A stretch of DNA of 64,000 nt from Adiantum capillus-veneris. Taxonomy: Eukaryota; Streptophyta; Polypodiopsida; Polypodiales; Pteridaceae. The notes below the pieces were generated by a model. The model saw nothing but the letters and a program-made list of their open reading frames with translations. It had not been told where the DNA came from and made no database searches. Positions within the stretch are counted from its first letter, which is position 1; the number at the start of each line of letters is the position of its first letter. The translations under genes and the position numbers were made by a program. Below, one piece after another: positions 21,409 through 32,481 of the stretch. Location: positions 60,399,268-60,463,267 of the forward strand of contig CM043944.1 of assembly GCA_014529385.2 (NCBI GenBank), in the 5' to 3' direction.

Positions 21409-22444
21409 TCTTCTTCGAGTACCTTCTGCTTCGAGCTTCGAGCTTCGAGCTTCGGGATTACAGGTTGCAGGTTGCAGATTACAGGTTACAGGGATAGGTA
21501 CACGTACAGGTGATTCACACAGGTACAGGTAGCTGGAGTACAATGATATAATAGCAGTGATGTCACTTGCAGTTGTTGTGGGAATGCATCACTTGGCGCC
21601 TATTTAAGCGCATTGTCTGCTGGATTGTACGTTACTTGTGGAAAATGCCATTGTACGCATTAGTGGAGCCATACTTGGTTGTATTTGGCAGTCCCAGCCA
21701 TTTCTGAGACTTGGTCTAGAAGATAGTCCTTTCTGAGACTTGACTATACGCGATTTGCATTAGCCTTCGTGTGAGGGTCGATAGTGTGAGGTTTTTATTG
21801 AGCTGGGGGATTCTCAAATGTGGAGATCCTTTCGGTGATATAGGTAGCTGGAGCACCCTTTTTGTGACCTCGCCATAGGCTATGTACTAGTGAGTCCTAC
21901 TTGATGCTCGGGTTCTATTGTTGACAGTTTATGCATACATAGACAGTCTATATTTTGGGTTCCTACTGCTCTACTTCTGGGGAAACTCTGTCGAAATTTT
22001 CCCAAGTTATGATGGTTGGTTTTTTGGTATTTTGATCCATTTATGCTGTTATGCTGCTAAAATTTGGGCAAAAATCAGAGGATAAGTCAGGTGTGCCTTC
22101 TTGGGAGCTTCATGGTTGGCTTTAATGGATGATCAAAATGGCCCTCATTTCACTCCTTTTCATTTAACTCAAAGGATTCAGATTAATGTCCATGTGTCCA
22201 GGAAGATCTTTTTCCAGCAGCTCATAGTCTTTATGTTTGGGCCAAGAAGATTGAGAGAGATCCTGGAATGTCCTTTGCCTGTTGTCATTCCGATGATCAA
22301 CTATGAAAACTCATTTGATGTGCATGTGTTTGTCCTTATCTAAAGTTGAGCTCCATTGAAGTTCTGGGGATTGGGTAGTCAAAAGTTTTGGGTTCTTGCA
22401 CGTGTGTTCAAAGGGGTTCTCAAAGCATTGTAACTTGGGTAGCC
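21409..22444 (+). other. Tat-Gypsy leader
   Basis: About 1 kb between the primer site and gag. Its first part holds a cluster of short tandem repeats (GCTTCGA x3 and then CAGGTT(G/A)CAG-type units, 21,425-21,540). No convincing protein is encoded. Confidence 0.6.
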
Positions 22445-23372
22445 ATGGCTTTCTCTTATCCCGAGTTTCATGGAAGAAGTGATGAAGATGTGGAAGAATT
22501 TTTGGAAAAGATGGAGGTTGCCTGCATTAGCAACCAGATTCATGACCCTACGCAAATGTTACGCCTTCTCCAAATTTGTTTGAAGAGTGATGCACGAGCT
22601 TGGTCCAAAGCATTTGAAGAGGAGTTGCGTATGGCTGATCCACCTGTAAGATTGAGTTGGGACAATCTAAGGCATGGATTGGAAGTGGAGTTTGTGAAGA
22701 TAGAAGATCCTGACAAAGTGTGGCAAGAAGTACAAGGTTTGGTGCAGAAGGAAGGTGAGCCAGTAGATGCGTACATACGTAAGTTTTCATTGGCATGGGA
22801 GCGAATGTGCAAGGCCTTAGCACCACAGGTACCCCCACCTGACATGATGAAGAAGGACAGGTTCTTGGCTGGTCTTTGGGAGAATATACGTTGGAGAGTG
22901 GAGCTAAAGAAGCCTAGGACATATGAGGATGCACTAGAGGTAGCAAGGAACAAAGAGTGGAAGCTGAGGAAAATGAGCCAGTTAGGGGTGGAGTCTTTGC
23001 CAATGAGGTCTGAATTTCAGCTTATAGAGTCTTTACAAGGGCGCATGTCAGGGGTTCATCATGAACCAGTGGTTCTTGTTACTACTCAGGTTATGCCAGC
23101 AGTGGTCACTACAGCAGTGCAAGATGATGGGCTAAGGCAAGACATGAGGCAAATGGTAGATTTGATGAAGAATCTCAGCCTAAACATGCTAGGTCAAGTG
23201 GGAAATAATCGAGGTCGAGGGAGGTTTGCAAATCAGCCAGGAGGTGAAGAAAGGCCTAGGAATGGTGTTGGACAAAGCAATGGTAGGTTTTGGAGGCAGA
23301 CGCCCACATGTTATTATTGTGGAGAGTTGGGTCACATCAGCCCGCAATGTGATAAGCCACCAAGGATGGGGG
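22445..23372 (+). pseudogene. Tat-Gypsy gag with zinc knuckle, interrupted
   Basis: Capsid/nucleocapsid precursor. I take ATG 22,445 (MAFSYPEFHGRSDEDVEEFL) because the retrotransposon gag domain starts at YPEFHG. An in-frame upstream ATG at 22,388 adds an unconvincing segment. The gag body follows (FVKIEDPDKVWQEVQGLVQ, RFLAGLWENIRW), then a basic Gly/Arg linker and a CX2CX4HX4C knuckle (CYYCGELGHISPQC, about 23,309-23,350). The frame is intact up to the nested Copia, which entered 22 bp after the knuckle at the GGGGG target. After the nested element the frame continues and meets UAG at 27,077. Confidence 0.85.
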
Positions 23373-23563
23373 TGAAGGGGATCGGGGAGCACCACAGACG
23401 GAGAGTGAGAGAGAGAGAGAAGGAGACACACACACGATGTGGGTGGGGAGACTCTAAAGAGTGAGCAGCCCCCTATACACTTATGCTATGTATAAGGTAT
23501 ACAAGTCAGTGGGCGCCCAGACTCTGGGCGGCCGGGCAAGGCACAGGCGCCTATACCCCAACA
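23373..23563 (-). mobile_element. Nested Copia 3' LTR (191 bp)
   Basis: On the minus strand it runs from TGTTGGGGTATAGG to ...CGATCCCCTTCA. It has TG...CA ends and contains a GA microsatellite two bases longer than in the partner LTR. Confidence 0.95.
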
Positions 23564-23576
23564 ACCTCCCACTTAA
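23564..23576 (-). other. Nested Copia polypurine tract
   Basis: On the minus strand it reads TTAAGTGGGAGGT, directly before the 3' LTR, as expected for the plus-strand primer. Confidence 0.75.
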
Positions 23577-23642
23577 AGGCGACTGTGCCTTTAAGCAAGG
23601 GAACCTAGTCTAAAGACTACAAAAGGTGAGAGAAAACCGCTC

Positions 23643-24914
23643 TCAACCGATGCGCACTTGCTGGCTGTGATCGTGTGCATCCGGCTGTCCTGCTCCCGTG
23701 TAAGTCCATACACCACCAGACGTACCGCACACGTACTGCAAGTATGTACGCAATACCTGCAAACCTCCCCTATGCTCTATTCCGAGATCAGTCATCGAAC
23801 GACTGATCAACCCTGCTGCAAATGCTCCCACTGTAGCTGCTATGTCGGGCCTCGAGATCAGCATCTCGTACATAAGGACACCGAACGTTGATGCAACCCT
23901 GGCAACCTCTGCCACCTCCAACTCAGAACTCAACTCATGGCAATCATGACCCCTATCATAGAGACCATGGCACTCTGACTCCGAGCTCTGGAGTGACTCC
24001 TCGTGCCCACCACATATCACAAATGTACCAAGTGTATCCATATGTCCTGAATCTGCATCAAGCTCTGGCATAATCATATCAAGAAATGACTCCACAATAG
24101 TCGACATCTCAGCATCCATGTGAGTCATCTCTGTCATCACCTCTGATGACTCATCCTGCTGTGACTCACTAGAGCTGTCCCGCTCTACCTGTGCATCCAT
24201 AGACGCAACCTGCACAACAAGGTCACTGCTCTGCACTCCATGCAAAGAACCCTGCAACCCACAAGCAAAAGAGACTCGTCTGCTCTCTCGCTCTCTACCT
24301 GGCTGCGTGATCACAGAGACAACACCGTCTCTCGCGTGATCCACATGCAATGGGTAACCTGTACCACTCCTGGCACCTCTCGCAATCACTAGCGAACCCA
24401 AATGCATCACAAAATCTCGCTCTCGTAGCGAAATCTGACATCCACAATCTCTAAGCTGACCAATCGAGATCAAACTCACTGTCAAATCTGGTACATAGCG
24501 CACATGTCGTAACAAGTAAGATGCACCACTCGGTAATGACAGTCTCACATCTCCTGCACCTGCTATCGCATGCACCGATCCATCGGTCAAACGTACAATG
24601 CCAAGCATCCCACTAGAATAGCTACAAAACCATGCACGATGCGACGTGACATGAAACATAGCATCTGCGTCTAGCAACCACTGCGAAGGGAGTGCACTAT
24701 CCACATGTATAGCATCTCGTGCATAGCTCGAGGTAAAAGTGACATCCCCGTCACTAGTATACTCCGACACTACACGTGCCTCAACTGTCAAAGCAACTGA
24801 GTCCATGGCATCACTACATACATCTCTGAGACTGCCATGTCTCCTACGATGTCGCATACGACGAAAACAACGCCGTCTAACGTGTCCAGAATGACCACAA
24901 TACCAACATATCAC
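23643..24914 (-). pseudogene. Nested Copia: zinc knuckle-protease-RT-tail fusion frame
   Basis: One open frame of 423 codons with three retroelement pieces. These are a CX2CX4HX4C knuckle (CWYCGHSGHVRRRC, residues 3-16); a Copia protease region (WLLDADAMFHVTSH, then VRYVPDLTVSLISIGQL) in which the catalytic D-S-G has become D-A-D; and, after an acidic Ser/Glu-rich stretch, the tail of Copia RT (FGVLMYEMLISRPDIAATVG, LRTYLQYVCGTSGG). Integrase and the RT palm, including YVDD, are deleted, which brings protease sequence next to the RT end. Composition is Ser/Asp/Glu-rich and GC is higher than in the surrounding Gypsy. An active polymerase or protease is not expected. Confidence 0.8.
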
Positions 24915-24959
24915 CTGTCAGCGTACTCGTGAATGTACATGTCTCACACGAGTTCGTGA

Positions 24960-25268
24960 TTACTCAGATCTATCATACATATCATGTAATCTGCGCCAAA
25001 GTGCTCTCGAAGTAGTCTCATACATAACAAGAGCATATACAGATTCCGCAAGGTGTAAAGAGAGCGTAGATAGTGCCATCTCCTCTAGCTCCTGCCACTG
25101 ATCGTCAGACATGTTTGAAGGTCTACCTACATCACCACTCAATGGTCGATGCAACCCTCGCTGTGTCAATGCATCAAGCATACACTCTCTCCATGCCGCA
25201 AAGTCTGACCCATCAAACACGCGCATCTGTGAGAGGTCACAATCTGATCGATCACCTGTCTCTGTCAT
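24960..25268 (-). pseudogene. Nested Copia: truncated gag
   Basis: It starts at ATG 25,268 (MTETGDRSDCDLSQM). It resembles the N-terminal half of a Copia gag: FDGSDFAAWRECMLDAL, WQELEEMALSTL and TTSRALWRRLHDMYD correspond to the usual Y-x-x-W and A-x-x-x-W-x-x-L positions. A TAA follows at once, and a TGA lies 14 codons later in the same frame before the zinc knuckle frame begins. The central and C-terminal parts of a normal gag are missing. The upstream in-frame extension to 25,433 runs into the duplicated leader and is not favoured as the start. Confidence 0.7.
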
Positions 25269-25302
25269 GAGCACAATGTAGCAAACTAGAAAGCAAAACC
25301 AC

Positions 25303-25682
25303 CTCACCAACAACACCTGAAAACTGTCTACCAATATGGCCAGAAACACAATGTAAAACCTGTGAGACACACTCCAAAATAGAGCTCCCGCAATGTCAAT
25401 ACAAGCCTCGCCTGCTCTAGTATCACACTGCAATCTGTGAGCTAATCACCAAGCCCACACTGTGCGGTATCGATGCATACACACGCACAAATCTCACCAA
25501 CAACACCTGAAAACTGTCTACCAATATGGCCAGAAACACAATGTAAAACCTGTGAGACACACTCCAAAATAGAGCTCCCGCAATGTCAATACAAGCCTCG
25601 CCTGCTCTAGTATCACACTGCAATCTGTGAGCTAATCACCAAGCCCACACTGTGCGGTATCGATACATACACACGCACAAAT
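25303..25682. repeat. 190-bp tandem duplication in the nested Copia leader
   Basis: Units 25,303-25,492 and 25,493-25,682 each begin CTCACCAACAACACCTG. One substitution is visible between them (CGATGCATAC versus CGATACATAC). It lies between the primer site and gag. Confidence 0.93.
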
Positions 25683-26845
25683 CTCCCACCTGTAGAGAAC
25701 ACCGCACACAAATGCTGAGTGCAACCCGTAATCTCTACCTAGATCGCATAAATGATGCGCATAAAACTCCTGGGAAAATTTCGCCAGAGTTTCGTCAGTA
25801 AAACGGCCACAAAACTAGTAACCAAATTGACTGCACGCTCAAAACCATGAGCAACCAAAGCGCATCAAACCGCACTCCAAATGCATGCACCAATCTCCAC
25901 ACTTTGCATACATCATTGCAAACACCTGCAAATCTAGTACACAAATATCTGCTCTACCTGTGACTGCCAAAAAACATGCTCGAGGCATACATTGCCGAGC
26001 TCAAAATGCAATCACATTAGTCTCCCTGAGCATCAAACCACATAAGGCATACATCGTATCCTCCCACCTGTGAGGAAACTTGCAGCAAATATCACTCTCA
26101 CATCTGAGAGCAAACCATGTGTGGAATCCTCGACACACAATAAACAACTGCTGCTGCAGAAAATTCAGCATTCAGAATTTTACAATTCTGATATGACGAG
26201 TGCGTCCGGAGCGTGCCAAAACCCCAAGGTAGACTCCTGGATCATATGTATCCGAGTCCGGGTGTGAAAGCTATGCCAAAAACAGTGTTTTTGGGACCCG
26301 AAAGTACACAAATAAACTTGCTGCTGTACCTGCTGTAATTCAAAGCATAATTTCAGCAAATAGACATCACCATCGCGTCCAGAGCGTGCCAAAACCCTGA
26401 CCTAGACTCCTGGATCATGTAGATCTGACTCTGTATGACGGAGCTACGCAAAAAACTGCGTTTTAGAGCCCGAAAATGGCAAAAACGAGCTGCACACAGT
26501 TTTGAACCTGCTCCTGCTCCACTCTGCGTGATGCAATGTCCTCTCAATGCAAGCTCCAATACAAGAGCTCTGCCACAACAGCATCCAAGCACTCGAATGT
26601 CAAGCTCTCCTCCGTCGAGCACTTCTCTAACGAGCTCCACTGAGCTCAAAAGCTCCTCTCACCAAGGAAGCCGCAACCGCCTCCTCGACCAAGCTTGACC
26701 ACACCAAGCTCCTAAGCTCCAAAGACAATGCTCCTCAAGCTAAAATCGCTCTCCGTGAAACTCCGCGATCGAACTCCACCGTCGAGAGCGAGCGAGCTAT
26801 CGTCTCGAAGCTCTCAAAGCCGTCGTGCTCTCCGCGGTCACCATA
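25683..26845 (-). other. Nested Copia leader
   Basis: About 1.2 kb of untranslated leader. It holds two related ~150-bp blocks (GTGCCAAAACCC...AGACTCCTGGATCAT(A/G)T at about 26,215 and 26,386) and a CTC/GAGCTC-rich stretch near the primer site. Short frames here have no recognisable domain. A leader of this size is large for so small an element and may hold the packaging signal. Confidence 0.6.
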
Positions 26846-26857
26846 GCTCTGATACCA
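26846..26857 (-). other. Nested Copia primer-binding site
   Basis: On the minus strand it reads TGGTATCAGAGC, identical to that of Copia-1, two bases from the 5' LTR. Confidence 0.92.
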
Positions 26858-26859
26858 AT

Positions 26860-27048
26860 TGAAGGGGATCGGGGAGCACCACAGACGGAGAGTGAGAGAG
26901 AGAGAAGGAGACACACACACGATGTGGGTGGGGAGACTCTAAAGAGTGAGCAGCCCCCTATACACTTATGCTATGTATAAGGTATACAAGTCAGTGGGCG
27001 CCCAGACTCTGGGCGGCCGGGCAAGGCACAGGCGCCTATACCCCAACA
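26860..27048 (-). mobile_element. Nested Copia 5' LTR (189 bp)
   Basis: Same sequence as 23,373-23,563 apart from the GA-run length. Its outer edge abuts the GGGGG target duplication and then Tat-Gypsy sequence. Confidence 0.95.
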
Positions 27049-27053
27049 GGGGG

Positions 27054-28102
27054 GAGACATGTATCCATTGCCAAGATAGGTGTTAACTAGGTCAAATGAT
27101 TATGGCATCGAAATTAAGGGAGATGAAGGAACCAGTGGACTGACCCAGGAGGAAAAAGGAAAGACAAAAGTGCTAAGTGTAGTCACCTTGGAGAAGGCAT
27201 CAAAGCTAGAGGATACATTAGTGATGCCTATTGGGAAGAGGAACACAGAGGAAAAGGAAGGAAGAAGTGCCCCAGGTCCTAGTAAGAAGAAAGGAAAGAG
27301 CCATGAAGGCGAGGATGTCAAGGCCAAGAGGAAAAGGAGAGCTCGTCGAAGGTTTCATGTTTCAGATTTTCCACTAGGGGATGGGCAATTAAGCTATGAC
27401 TTGAAGGAGGATCTGACGAGCAGGAAGGCAGATGTTACTTTTGGACAGCTTATAGAGATGGTGCCTAAGCTAAAGCGACAGTGGAAGAGGATGGTTAACC
27501 CAATGGAGAAAGAGACAGAGAGAGGTTCAGTGAAGGTGTTGGCAATGGACGAGCTACCAGACATTTGTCCAATAGTAGATGTGTGGCATAAAAGGAAAAA
27601 TTTGGGACAAGGTTATGTGGATGGCGGAGCCCAAATATGCGTCATAACACACTCATGCGTTGAGAAGATGGGTCTCACAGTGGCTGGGGTGTCAGTTTTT
27701 CGGATCAGATTGGCAAACCATCAAAAAGTAAAATGCTCGGGTGTTGTAAAGAGCTTAGAAGTGGAGGCATATGATGCAAAGGCAGTGGTTGATTTTCATG
27801 TGATGCCAGCAGGGTTGGGAGCATATCCTATTATACTGGGCAGACCATGGTTACGTGCAGTGGGAGCTGTTCAAGATTGGCGACATGGTACGATTAGCCT
27901 CTATGGAAAGACAAGTACCAAGAAGCTTTATAATATGGACAGAAGGAAACGATTAGAGGAGCTTTATGAAGATGAGGATGAGTCTAGTGATAAAGACTCT
28001 TCCACGGTGACAGATGAGGACAGTGATAGCACTACCAGCAGTGATGAGGATGCTGATGTTGCATTTCTTTTGATGGATAAAGAAACCAGGAGTGTGGTTT
28101 AG
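27054..28102 (+). pseudogene. Tat-Gypsy pol N-terminus and protease
   Basis: The frame continues from gag after the nested element, passes a UAG at 27,077-27,079 and then stays open to 28,102. A Lys/Glu-rich linker is followed by retropepsin: the catalytic region YVDGGAQICVIT (about 27,614-27,650) has D-G-G instead of the commoner D-S/T-G, a form seen in some plant Gypsy proteases. The PIILGRPWLR (I-L-G) motif lies near 27,830. The end is acidic (DEDESSDKDSS). A stop at 28,100-28,102 coincides with a shift, and the continuing reading (AFANEVEDESEGP) is in the -1 frame. Confidence 0.8.
27077..27079 (+). other. In-frame UAG between Tat-Gypsy gag and pol
   Basis: Once the nested Copia and one GGGGG are ignored, gag and protease share one frame, separated only by this amber codon (context AGA-TAG-GTG). 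It sits where retroelements often limit pol synthesis by read-through. It may instead be a simple nonsense mutation. Confidence 0.5.
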
Positions 28103-31059
28103 TCGCATTTGCGAATGAAGTTGAAGATGAAAGTGAAGGGCCTTATGAAGTGATTGAAGGGCTGATGCAAACCAAGGTTGAGTTGTCAAAGAAGCAGGAA
28201 TTAATGACGCAAATGATTAGTGGAGACCTCTCAGCTATGGAGAAGGATATATTTTTGCATATGCTGGCTAGTTTTCCTGATTTTTTCATTACTTCATATG
28301 AAGCGATCAGAGGGTTCAAGGGCAAAGAGATGCATATAGAGCTAAAAGAAGGTGCTAAGCCAGTGCGGCAAAGGCTAAGAAGGATGGGTCAAGAGCAAAT
28401 GGAAGCCTTGCGGGTAGAGGTGGACAAGTTATTGAGGGCAGGGTTCATAGTTCCAGTGGAGACCACAGAATGGGTGAGTCCAGTTGTAGTCAGTCCAAAG
28501 AAGGATGGGAAGTGGAGAATTTGTGTGGATTTAAAACCCTTAAACGCAGCCACTAAGAAGAACCCATATCCTCTTCCATTCATCGATCAGATCTTGGATT
28601 CAGTGGCAGGTTATGAGAGGTACAGTGTGTGTGATGGTTTTTGAGGCTATTTTCAATTGAAGATTGCTCTTAAAGACCGCACAAAGACAACTTTTATTAC
28701 GCCATGGGGCTGCTATTGCTACACAGTATTGCCATTTGGGTTGTCAAATGGACCTTCCTTCTATCAAGAGAGAGCAAATTGGGTGTTGGAACCATTCATT
28801 GGTAGTTGTGTTAAAGCTTTTATGGATGACTTCTGTGTCTATAGCAGTAGGGCTGATCACCATGAGAAGATGCAGATGGTATTGGCTCGATATGATGAAT
28901 GTGGAGGACAACTAAATCCAAAGAAATGTCATCTAGCACAGCCAAGGGTGAAGTTATTGGGGCATATGGTGTCAGAAAATGGCATTGAGGCTGATTCAGA
29001 TAAGGTGAAGTCTATTATTCTTCTTCCATCACCTATGAGTACGAAGCAATTGGCAACCTTTATACACAAAGTGAAGTACATGGCACGGTTTATTCCATTG
29101 TCTTCGCAGCTTCTTTATCCATTACAGCAAGTGGCAAAGCATGATCCATTGCAATGGGATGACAAGTGTGAAGAAGTGTTTCAAGAGGTGAAAGAGGTGT
29201 TAGGGGGTTTGTCAGCCATGCAGGCTCCTGATTGGGAGAAAGTTTTTTATGTAAATCCATCAGTAGGGGATGATACCATTGGAGCTATGCTATTGCAAAA
29301 GGGGAAGGGAAGCCATTATATGAGGCCAGTGTATTGTGCAAGCCGAGTGAAGTTGGTAGCGGAGAGAAAGTTATCGGAAGTAGAGCTAGTGATGGCCAGT
29401 GTAATATTTGCTTGTCGACGATTTCGTCATTACTTGCTACCACGGCCTTTTGTTTTCTTGACGAGTTATGCCTTTTTGCCACAGTTAGTTAATGGTATTA
29501 ACATGTCAAATGTGGTGAAGAAATGGGTAATTGAGCTGCAAGAGTTTGAGTTCTCTTTTCTAGTGGAAGATAGTACAAGGGCTACCCTAGCTGATTTGTT
29601 GACCTACAAGGAGAATCCCCTTATTGTTAAGGAAGAGGTGGTGAGAAAGGTAGTTGAAGAAGTGCCACAGATCAGCAATGCACATGTGTTGTTCTTTGAT
29701 GGGTCATACAGAAAGAGCCACGATGCAGCTTCAGGGGGTATAGCACTTTATGATCCAGAGGGGAAGCTAGTATGCAAGAGAGGGTTCAAATTGGATGCGC
29801 ATAGTAACAATGAGGCTGAATACGCTACATTGGAATCCGGATTACACATTTGTTTGAAGCATGGGGTTCGAAGGTTGAGCATAAAAGGTGATGCCTTGTT
29901 AGTGGTGAAGCAAGTGCTCGGTGTGTGGAAGAGCAAGAACACTTCATTGAAGGAAATGTGCTTAAGAATTAAAGGCCTGTTAAAAAAGTTTGAAGCATGG
30001 AGCATCAGACACATTGAACGTGCTCTAAATGGAGAGGCACATGAAGCAGCTCAAGGCATGATTGGGGAGCTATTTGTGTTGAGGACCAACTTACCTCTTT
30101 ACCATGGTCGGGAAAGTTTGGCTCAAGAAGAGGAGTTTTTTCTAACAGGAATCATTCCAAAGGAGATTCAGAAGTCTAAGAAGTATGGCTTTGTGCGTAG
30201 AGCATACAGGTACAAATTGATTGGTGATGTCTTATACATGAAAGGGGCTGATCTCGTGTTGAGACGTGTACCTTGGCGGGAGGAGCTTTACAGAGTGTTG
30301 GAAGAGAATCATGAAGGCGCATGTGGTGGCCATTTTGCTCTAAAGATCACCTTGCATAAGATTTTGCAAGAGGGGTATGTATGGCCTAGTTTGCACAAGG
30401 ATGTTCACCATTGGTGTAGGTCTTGCAATAGGTGTCAAGCATTTGGGAAGAGAGTGTTGAAGCCAGAGCTACGAAAAACCATTATGGCGTTTGATGTGTT
30501 TGAAAAGTGGGGGATTGATGCAATAGGCCCGTTACCTATCACAAGCAGGGGCAAAAGCTATATCTTGACGGCAGTGGACTATCTCTCTAGATGGGCAGAG
30601 GCTATAGCAGTAAAACAGATCACTGCAAAGGATGTGGCAAAATTTGTGTATGATGAAATATGTTGCAAGTTTGGGGTGCCATTAGAGCTACTTTCAGATA
30701 AGGGGCCTGGCTTTAGAGCTAAACTGCTAGATTTTTTATGTGCAAAGATGAAGATTAGGCACCAGCATACCACTCCTTATTACCCGCAGTGTAATGGCTT
30801 AAATGAAAGGTTCAATGGTGAGTTGGTACAAATTCTTTCTAAAGTGACAGAGCACCAAGGAAAGAATTGGGATTTGGAATTGCCTAGTGCATTATGGGCT
30901 TATCGTACTTCGGTGAAGACAGGTACATGGTTTACTCCATTTCATTTGGTGTATGGAAAGGAAGCACTATTGCCTGTGGAGGTAGAGTTGCTTGCGGTCA
31001 AGATGTTAGAGAAGTTGCTTGGGCCGCCTAGTGATGCATTCAAAGAGAGGCTCTTGTAG
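28103..31059 (+). pseudogene. Tat-Gypsy RT, double RNase H and integrase
   Basis: RT has ETTEWVSPVVVSPKKDGKWR, LPFGLSNGPS and the catalytic FMDDF (about 28,819-28,833). TGA at 28,642-28,644 interrupts D-G-F-x-G-Y. The first RNase H (about 29,230-29,600) has the Gypsy layout but lost acidic positions (VNPS for VDAS, TSY for TDH). A second RNase H of archaeal/plant type (29,690-30,060) keeps FFDGS, NNEAEY and KGDALLV, with His at the usual last Asp (NGEAHEAA). Integrase follows: HHCC zinc site (ENHEGACGGH...CRSCNRC, about 30,305-30,440), then D (GIDAIG), D (LSDKGPGF) and E (NERFNG), all intact. TAG ends the frame at 31,057. Confidence 0.9.
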
Positions 31060-31476
31060 TTACAAGAGGTCCAGTTGGATAGGATGAGCACATTGGAGCA
31101 TTATGGGGAGATGCAGGATAAGGCTTTGGCAAAGATAAATGAAAAGGTCAAAAGTAAGGGTATCAAGAAACATGACTTGGTTTTGCTCTACAACAGTAAG
31201 CTGGACAACACCTTCCAAAAGAAGTTTCAAATTAAGTGGGAAGGCCCTTTCAAGGTAGTGGAGTGTTTTCCAAATGGCACATATCAGCTGGCTAACCTGG
31301 ATGGTGTTCTACATAAGTCAAGGGTAAATGGATTGCGTCTTAAATTATATCATGCCAGGTTAATGATGGTGGAGCAAGATGAGTTGTCTGTGGAGCAAGC
31401 AATGTTGGTGAAGGATGAGGAGACTTGTGATGCGGCGAGTCTCATATCTCTCTTTGCTGCTGCTGATCATGAATGA
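31060..31476 (+). pseudogene. Tat-Gypsy integrase C-terminal region
   Basis: It is in the same frame as the preceding integrase, cut off only by TAG 31,057-31,059. It contains the GPF-type module (KFQIKWEGPFKVVECFPNGTYQL) and then an acidic tail ending DHE at 31,476. No chromodomain is present, as expected for Tat. Confidence 0.85.
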
Positions 31477-31486
31477 TCTAGCAGCC

Positions 31487-31500
31487 TAGGGGATGGGCAA
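31487..31500 (+). other. Tat-Gypsy polypurine tract
   Basis: TAGGGGATGGGCAA, a few bases before the 3' LTR. Confidence 0.7.
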
Positions 31501-31504
31501 ATTA

Positions 31505-32446
31505 TGTCAGGAGTTTTTTGGAGCAAGGGATTGCGCATATGTACATATACATGCATGGTGCATCAAATAAATAATTGCCCATTTTTCAGAGCCAGGTGGT
31601 TACGTGGGACCCACATGTGTACAGGTAGGACACCATGTACATAGTGCATCGATTTTCACTATTACCAGTACCAGTGTGTTTTTTCTACAATAAGGAGGAG
31701 TTGGTAGCGCGTAAAACTTCTCGAGGAAGCTATCCGCGGGCCGACGACATGAGGTAAGCAGGTGCGTCAGATGGCATCGAGTGGCGTCAGGAGGCCGAAC
31801 GGGGTCAATATTTGCACGTGGATGAATACGGACACAAAGTGGTGTTTTCTTGTGAGAGTTATGCAGAAAGGTCATCATGAGGACCACTTTTTGGGGCCAC
31901 TTCACGTGGTGGCGAGATGCATTATTGGAAAAAAGTTGAGTACCAGGTGTGCGAATGATGCAAAAAGGTGACAACTATGCACTGCGAGGTCAGTTTTTGG
32001 CCTGTTCGGGGTCCGTTTGAGGTCATCTAAAAGGCCAAGGGTGCCCAACTAATAAATCTAAGTGTGGGAACTGAAAAAAGAGAGAGAAGACCATAAAAAA
32101 CGTGGAGAAGAGAGGAGGAACAGCCGCAACCTTGTTTTTGCTCATTTTGGAGCCTGTTTTGGCCGTAAACTGCTCATCCGAGGTCGGATTTGAGCACTTT
32201 GACATTGTAGACTGGGGTTTTGGGCCGTTCCGGACGCGATGGCGCTGTCCATTTTGCCAAATTCCTCACCCTTTTTCCTGCTATTTTTCTGTGTAAGTTT
32301 CTCCTATGAGCGAAGTTTCTGCTCTAGTTTGTGATTGTATCTGGCTTATTTTACCCATATTGTGTGAGCTATTTGCCCCATTGGTGTTGGCCCAAGCTCA
32401 ATTGTATCTAAACATCAGAAATTCTCCTCTTTTGAGCTGAGTTTTT

Positions 32447-32481
<35 letters not shown>

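Larger units (their letters stand above)
23373..27048 (-). mobile_element. Nested non-autonomous Copia element (3676 bp)
   Basis: Complete element with 189/191-bp LTRs that differ only in the length of a GA run. It is flanked by a GGGGG target duplication (23,368-23,372 and 27,049-27,053). On the minus strand the order is LTR, primer site, leader with a 190-bp tandem duplication, short gag, zinc knuckle, altered protease, RT tail, polypurine tract, LTR. The whole integrase and the RT catalytic core are missing. Identical LTRs mean recent insertion, so it must have been moved by proteins from another Copia. Confidence 0.93.

Noticed and set aside
28090-28110. Programmed -1 frameshift in Tat-Gypsy pol
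   Set aside because: The overlap GGTTTAG lacks a canonical X-XXY-YYZ slippery heptamer, and the other lesions in the element favour a plain mutation.
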